Shown one piece after another: positions 57,801-64,000 of a stretch of DNA of 64,000 nt. Every line of letters begins with the position of its first letter. Position 1 is the first letter of the stretch. The DNA is taken from NCBI GenBank assembly GCA_030278955.1, contig JAOANR010000010.1, positions 27,902,174-27,966,173 on the forward strand, given 5' to 3'. A program made the translations under genes and the position numbers. The notes below the pieces were generated by a model that was given only the letters and a program-made list of their open reading frames with translations, did not search any database and was not told where the DNA came from. This DNA comes from Hygrophila difformis. Lineage: Eukaryota > Streptophyta > Magnoliopsida > Lamiales > Acanthaceae.

Positions 57801-59463
57801 AGTTATCATACATGATGGTTTCCTTATTTTCATCACATGCATTAGTGAACCAAGACTTTAAACAATTAATTATCCACTGTTTTTGGCATCTTCAATAGGC
57901 ATATGTTGAATCTATGTATTTAATGAATGCATCTAATTTTAAATATTAGGATGTGATCTTTAGCTGCTCTGGAGACTTGTTTTTCTAACTTGGATCCATT
58001 CTTATGTAGTTCACGGTGAACCGTTGCTGGGAGTTATTAGGGTGTGCTATAATATCGCTCTTAATAGGTATGCTTCAGAAAGGGCTATATCAATTTGATT
58101 AATTCATAATTCAGTGATTTAGACATTATTTAAAACATTTAGCAAGAGTCCTATCAACCAAGCTACTGCAAAGGCCATGTTGACACAAATTCTGAGCGTC
58201 ATTTTTAGGCGAATGGATATAGATGCGGTATGCAATCACATTTGCTTCTTGATTTGTTTTGTTGCATGGTGTATTAGATGGATAAGAAAGTTAATCACGT
58301 AGCTTTTCTCAGGGAAGTCAGGTCTCTTCCCAATCTATTGAGACCAAGAAAGCCGACTCAGAATATCCATCACATGCAGTTGTCGAAGAGGTTTCATCGA
58401 GTGATTGTAATGAGTCAAGTGTGACTTTAGGAGAAGCACTATCAGTTAAACAGATACATGATGTGAATGAAATCCAGGGTCTGGTTGGCGGCACTGATAT
58501 TAAGGTGTGGTGATACTTTTATGTGCAGTAGCCATACTAATAAAAGTTCTCTTGGCTTCTTTCCTCGGCCCTTTTACCAAAGTTGCATATGGTTTTTAGT
58601 CTTTAGGCTTTAGGTATAATAATAATTCCCATAATTGATGGGTTAAAACTCTTTGCATAGGGTTTAGAGGCTGTTCTGGAAAAAGCTGTGGATCTTGAAG
58701 ATGGGGGTAAAGTGACAAGGTATAGCTACAAATGCTGAAGTTTCTGCATGTACTTTGAAAAGAGAATTACATGCCTCTATTCTGTGATTTTTCTGAATAT
58801 ACCAAAACAAATTACTTCTGGGAACAATGTTCTCTGAGAAGTTTACGTTTTTCCTATATAAATATAAATCCATGTTCCTGTATGTGATTTAACCTTTAAA
58901 CTTCTTGTAGAGGGATGGCCCTGGATAGCATAAGTGTTGGACAACGTGATGCTTTACTTCTTTTTCGTACTCTTTGTAAGGTTTGTGCCTTTTCATTATA
59001 TTCAGGTCCCAATTTCTCTCTCCAGAAGTTGAATTAATTGTTTAATGTGTTTGCAGATGGGAATGAAAGAAGATAATGATGAAGTTACCACCAAGACACG
59101 TATTCTGTCTCTAGAGCTTCTGCAGGTTAGGTTTGGATTGTCTTGCTGTGTATAGGAAGCCTGTTCTGGAGGATATGTGAATAGAAAATTCATCTTGGAC
59201 CTTGGTTTTACACTACTTTATAGTTTGTAAATGCAGTGATGTTATACAAGATGCAATTATATGCAGCCTTGTCCTTGTTTGAATGTGTTCATCATGCAAA
59301 ACTCTAAACAGTTTTGACTGCCATGCTGGATAGAGTTTGCCTTATTTGGAGTTTAGATGTATAATTGGATTATCAGAGAGATTGTTACCTTCAACGGGTG
59401 ATATTTTCCTCTTCAATCCTTGTGTGGTTGTATAATTTTTCTTGATCTGTATTTTGATGAAAA

Positions 59464-59519
<56 letters not shown>

Positions 59520-62500
59520 ATCTATCTATCTATCTCACAGATGCGACTTTTGTGTTAGCTGTGTACTTACCCGAAAGTTTTGCTCTAGATCTTTGACCAT
59601 GCCCCATGCCTCCATTATATTTACTTCTGGGATGCTTGAGTTGTGTGCTTTTGTTGTTAGTAATCCTTCTGCTCGAGTACATGTTATTTTAGGCCTATTG
59701 AGAAGAAAGCATGCCCATTTTTATTCCATCAATGGAGCCTCATCCTCATCCATTTTTTACCATAGTTTCTCACTTTCTCTATTAACTTACTTTTGGTAAT
59801 GCCTGAATTTATTCCATTGTGTCATTATATCTTTTACTTCTCATCATATCACTTTTGGAAATTAAACCCATGCATTTGTTAAATAGTTAATTGAGAAAAA
59901 CTCGGTGGTCACATCTCCACTGAAAAATCATTGATACTGAATTCAGGTGTTGTTGCCTTAGGTGCATGGCTGGAGTGGAAAAATGGTCTGAGTTGTTATA
60001 AAAATTACTTTCTGTGACTTCAAGTGTGTTGAGTGTCCTACATCAGTTATAGAGTGGGATCCCCCCTTGTTTATATGGATAGGAGTTACTCCATGCATTG
60101 CCAATTGGGTTTGGAGTGGAACCTCCTATCCGTTGTTCAACAAAGTACAATTTACTAGCTTGATTAATGATATTTTAACTTGTGTACATTTTGCACACTA
60201 AAATTGCTTAATGGTTTTATATTTCGTTGCGTTAATGATTTGATGTGATATAAATAATATATTTGGTACTATTTAATAAATGCAGGGTTTACTGGAAGGT
60301 GTTAGCTTCACATTCACAAAGAATTTTAAATTCATTGATTCAATCAAAGCTCACCTATCATATACCTTGCTAAGAGCATCAATGTCATCGTCTCCTGTAA
60401 TATTTCAGGTATGTTGTCGAAGTCTACCTGAATGTTTGTGTGTGTGTGAGTGTGTTTGTTTGTTGTATAAGAATTTTGTTGCATTCACATTTGTAAGAAA
60501 TTTCCTTTTACCCTTGCAGTATGCAACTGGAATATTTTCTGTCCTCCTATTGCGATTTAGGGAAAATCTGAAGGTTTGAGTTATATCTGGACTATATGAA
60601 ATAATGCAGATAATTTTCAACCATAAAGAGAACAGTTGAATTCTAATTTCAAATTCATGCATTATTCCCTTTTCCAGGCTGAAATTGGAGTCTTCTTTCC
60701 TGTGATTATTCTAAGACCTTTGGACGGTTTGGATCTTAACCAAAAGTTAACTGTTCTTCGGTATGTTGCTTCCCAGGAATTTTTTTTCTGCTTTCTGGTA
60801 TAAGCATAAAGTTTTTTATTATTCACATATTGCTCTGTGTTGCTGATAATATCTGATGTTTTGCCAGCTTATGCTCTTTGAATTACTAGCAGCAACTTAA
60901 GATATTTTGAAGTCTAACTTGAATTTGTAGGATGCTGGAGAAAGCATGCAAAGATTCTCAAATGCTTGTTGATCTTTTTGTTAACTATGATTGTGATCTT
61001 GAAGCGCCAAATTTGTTTGAACGAATGGTATGTTTCTATCCAAAAAAGTGTTCATTTTCTAATGTTTGAGATCTCCTCATTCTATGTCCTTTTCTCATTA
61101 AGGTGTCAGCATTATCCAAAATTGCACAAGGTACTCTAAACGTGGATCCTAAACCAGCTACTACAACTCAGATTGGAGTAATGAGAACTTCCTCAATGCA
61201 GGTATTTCTTAGGCTTTCTTTCAGCTCCTTGTTCCTGCTATTTTTCTCTGGGTACTTTTAAGAATATTTGTCTGCATTTTCATCTATTTTAATTGACTTC
61301 AGGGTCTAGTAAATGTACTTAAATCCCTATCAGCTTGGGAGAAATCTCACAGAGAATCACAGAAGCAGAATAATGCCGAGGAATCTTCTACACAAGAAGT
61401 TTCTAGAGAAGTTGATGAATCTAAAAGTAGGGAAGATTCTCTAAGCAACTTTGAGAAGCTAAAGGCTCATAAATCCACCATAGAGGGTGTTGTTTCTGAG
61501 GTAAACATGGTTTGTTGTTTCTATTCGATGAGTCACGTACTCACGTGGTTATAGCTCTTTTTCCTTTTCATTTTTTGTGAACAGTGAACCTATAACTTGT
61601 TTCACATATGCTCAGTTTAATCGGAAACCGGCAAAGGGCATACAACAATTAATATCCAGTGGCTTGGTGGAGAAAACTCCAGGCGCAGTTGCTCTGTTTC
61701 TACGAAATACTCCAAATTTAGACAAGGTATTATTATTATTATTATTGAATGCTTTCGCCCCTCCCTTTCTTGAAGAGCTTATCTTACTGATTTGATATCC
61801 AGGCCATGCTTGGGGATTATTTAGGCCAGCATGAGGAGTTTCCTCTTGCTGTCATGCATTCATATGTTGACTCCATGAACTTCTCTGGAATGAAGTTTGA
61901 TGCTGCGATCCGTGAATTCCTCAAAGGGTTTCGTCTTCCAGGGGAAGCTCAAAAGATAGATCGCATAATGGAAAAATTTGCAGAACGGTATGTACTTTGT
62001 GTTACTGCAATTTTGACAGAATCAACGCAACATCACAATCATGATACTGTCCTGTGGAAGTTTGTAGAATGATAATGAATGCTTTACATAAGTCGGATCA
62101 TGCTTGAGCCTTAAGTGCGTCATGATCTAAAGTTTGAAGCATTTATTTAGTAGTGAGCTACTTACATCTGCCATGGTTCAGATTGGATACAATATTGCCC
62201 AAAGATTAAGAGTGAGGTTATGCAAGGAATTAAAATGGGATAGATTTAAAGCAACCAATAACAAACACAAAATTGAGACAGAATCTACATATCTTGTATC
62301 TAGCGTATGTCCTCCATGTTCATCAATGATATCATACACTCTAGATCACTTCAATAATCTAAAAGGGTAATTAGCCTAACTGGTCTAATCACAAGGGTGA
62401 GAGCAACAAGCTCTTGTCATGAAGGGGAAATATCACTCAATATTCAAAACAAAGATGGGAAATGAAATGCAAAAGGGTACCTATTTACAGGTTGTGGCTT

Positions 62501-64000
62501 AATTCTAGTGATTAGCCGTGATTAGGGAATGATTAACATGCATTGAAACAACCTACACTATGAATTAAACAAACAAGGAAATGTAGTCTGGATCAGCTCC
62601 TAGCGTGTGGTGTTGGTTAGCGTGAAGAGGAAAGGAAGACGGGGGCTTCACATGAGCTAGTGGGATTTTGATTCTTGCATGGGACTTTTTCAGCGTGAGG
62701 CCAGGAGGCGCTGAAAGGATGCGCTGGAACATCTTGCATGGTTGCCTTCTTATCGTGTCTTCATGGTAAGCATGTGGGGGACACCTGGCTTGTGGAAGGC
62801 TACGCAGGAGGACACGCTGATGCAGCTCACATGGATATCACTTATTAATAACTAATATAATATCTTACTCTAGATATCATTCTTCAAAAGCCATGATTCC
62901 ATTATTAAAAAAGCTTATTTACATTGAACTCAAATTGATATTTGTGAGTGATAGTGATTATTGTTTTTTGGTTGTGGACCGAAGTGATAATAGTTTTGGT
63001 CAACATTTCTTGATTGGAAGGAGCTTGTGTGGCGGAAATAAGGAAGTTAGCTGAAAGATTGTGTTTCCAGATTTTAAAAATTGTGTTGTGCTGTTGCAGA
63101 TACTGTGCAGATAATCCTGGTCTATTCAAGAATGCCGACACCGCTTATGTTCTTGCTTATGCAGTTATCATGCTTAATACTGATGCTCATAATCCCATGG
63201 TGTGGCCAAAGATGTCTAAAAGTGATTTTGTACGTGTGAACGCTATGAATGATGCTGAAGAATCTGCTCCTCGGGAACTCTTGGAGGACTTATATGATTC
63301 TATTGTTAAGGAGGAGATTAAGATGAAAGATGATCCTGCTGAAATTCTGAAAACTAATAAGCAAAAACCAGAAATTGAGGAGAGAGGCTTAATTAGTATT
63401 CTCAATCTGGCCCTTCCCAAAAGGAATACTTCAGCTGACTCCAAATCTGAAAATGAAGCAATTGTCAAGCAAATTCAGGCTGTAATCAAAGACCGAGGAG
63501 GAAAAAGGGGGGTTTTTTACACTTCACATAGGATTGAACTCGTACGTCTCATGGTCGAAGCTGTAGGATGGCCTTTGCTTGCAACTTTTGCTGTTACCAT
63601 GGGTGAAATAGATAACAAACCAAGGATTACTCTTTGTATGGAAGGATTCAAAGAAGGCATACACATAACTCATGTTCTTGGAATGGATACCATGCGCTAT
63701 GCCTTCTTAACATCTCTGATAAGGTAACCCTTATTTGTTAATGACATGCATTTGTGCCTCATTTACGTTTCATCATCTTTATTGATTTCAAAAGTCTTTG
63801 CCTCCTTACGTGTGTTTTTCAATGATTTACAAACTGTTTATGCCACCTATAATATTCACCTGAAGCCTTTTTGCCAGTTTTGGCTTACAACAGTGGAAGT
63901 GCATAATTTCTTGATATGAGATGAATCCATTTTGCATGATATCATTAGTTATGAAAGAAGAAAGAAATTGCAGGCATTTTGTGTTCACTTGCCGCTTGTC
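51837..64000 (+). CDS. BIG5: BIG5/MIN7/BEN1-like ARF guanine-nucleotide exchange factor (Sec7), 5' 20 exons, 3' truncated by window
   Basis: Exons: 51837-51948, 53917-53998, 54903-55125, 55691-55812, 55895-55953, 58010-58067, 58143-58227, 58313-58504, 58661-58719, 58911-58980, 59057-59125, 60286-60408, 60520-60573, 60678-60760, 60931-61027, 61103-61201, 61303-61500, 61616-61726, 61803-61987, 63100-63723; all GT-AG and in phase (901 codons). The start [18 protein letters not shown] is BIG5-like rather than BIG1-4-like. The N-terminal DCB region is followed by a HUS box (NYDCD, residues 482-486). The Sec7 domain starts at FNRKPAKG (596) with LPGEAQ, whose Glu680 is the catalytic glutamic finger, and NTDAHNPMV. 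The protein activates ARF GTPases at the trans-Golgi/early endosome; the Arabidopsis orthologue acts in PIN recycling and immunity and is targeted by the bacterial effector HopM1. Sequence after 63723 is intron; a possible acceptor at 63973 does not lead into a convincing exon. Confidence 0.93.
55954..58009 (+). other. Intron 5 of the BIG5-like gene (2.06 kb)
   Basis: This is the largest intron of the gene. I see no exon, transposon terminus or RNA gene in it. Confidence 0.6.
59464..59535. repeat. Compound microsatellite (CT)n(TA)n(TCTA)n
   Basis: An uninterrupted CT run passes into TA and then TCTA units within intron 11 of the BIG5-like gene. It is likely to vary in length between individuals. 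Confidence 0.95.
61988..63099 (+). other. Intron 19 of the BIG5-like gene (1.1 kb), splitting the Sec7 domain
   Basis: The intron sits inside the codon of the Arg in AERY, within Sec7. It holds no supported gene; about 62560-62830 is less AT-rich than its surroundings but has no terminus I recognise. Confidence 0.6.

Noticed and set aside
63974..64000. Exon 21 of the BIG5-like gene after an AG at 63972-63973
   Set aside because: The phase-compatible translation does not resemble the expected RFTFLHAP region after the Sec7 exon, so it was left as intron.

Overview
This is nuclear DNA from a flowering plant, probably a eudicot. Two large multi-exon genes with plant-only architectures face away from each other, with about 30 kb of nested transposable elements between them. 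The assembly carries one placeholder gap of exactly 500 N (14752-15251).

Gene 1 (minus strand, 21547 to 793) is a complete type II inositol polyphosphate 5-phosphatase of the FRA3 / At5PTase12-14 group. I could place all 11 exons; they sum to 3381 nt (1126 codons plus stop) with every splice phase consistent. It has an N-terminal WD40 region and a C-terminal 5-phosphatase domain with intact catalytic motifs. Intron 3 is about 10 kb and holds two nested Helitrons, the gap and a duplicated segment that looks like an unmerged second haplotype.

Gene 2 (plus strand, 51837 to the right edge) is the 5' half of a BIG5/MIN7/BEN1-type ARF guanine-nucleotide exchange factor. Twenty exons give 901 codons in phase, covering the DCB and HUS regions and the whole Sec7 domain; the 3' part lies beyond the window.

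From left to right between the genes: a 7-kb Mutator-like element (21692-28703) with a FAR1-type/MULE/SWIM transposase joined to an OTU-like protease domain, and a convergent plant-mobile-domain gene, both decayed; a LINE 3' fragment (29395-30664); Stowaway-like MITEs; a Cassandra TRIM with 5S-rRNA-derived LTRs (31939-32644); a Ty3/gypsy remnant split by an LTR-like insertion (33400-36770); a Helitron with a Pif1-helicase remnant (37293-50300) split by a 10.2-kb Ty1/copia element (37983-48134, perfect 5-bp target duplication) that carries an extra ORF region after pol; and a hAT-like MITE (50682-51389).

The most unusual structure is a set of three direct-repeat modules of about 190 bp inside the Mutator-like element. 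Each is a GC-rich array of short hairpins opening and closing with TTCGG...CCGAA stems. One lies in intron 1 of each element gene and one between their 3' ends. I do not recognise it as any standard transposon part.
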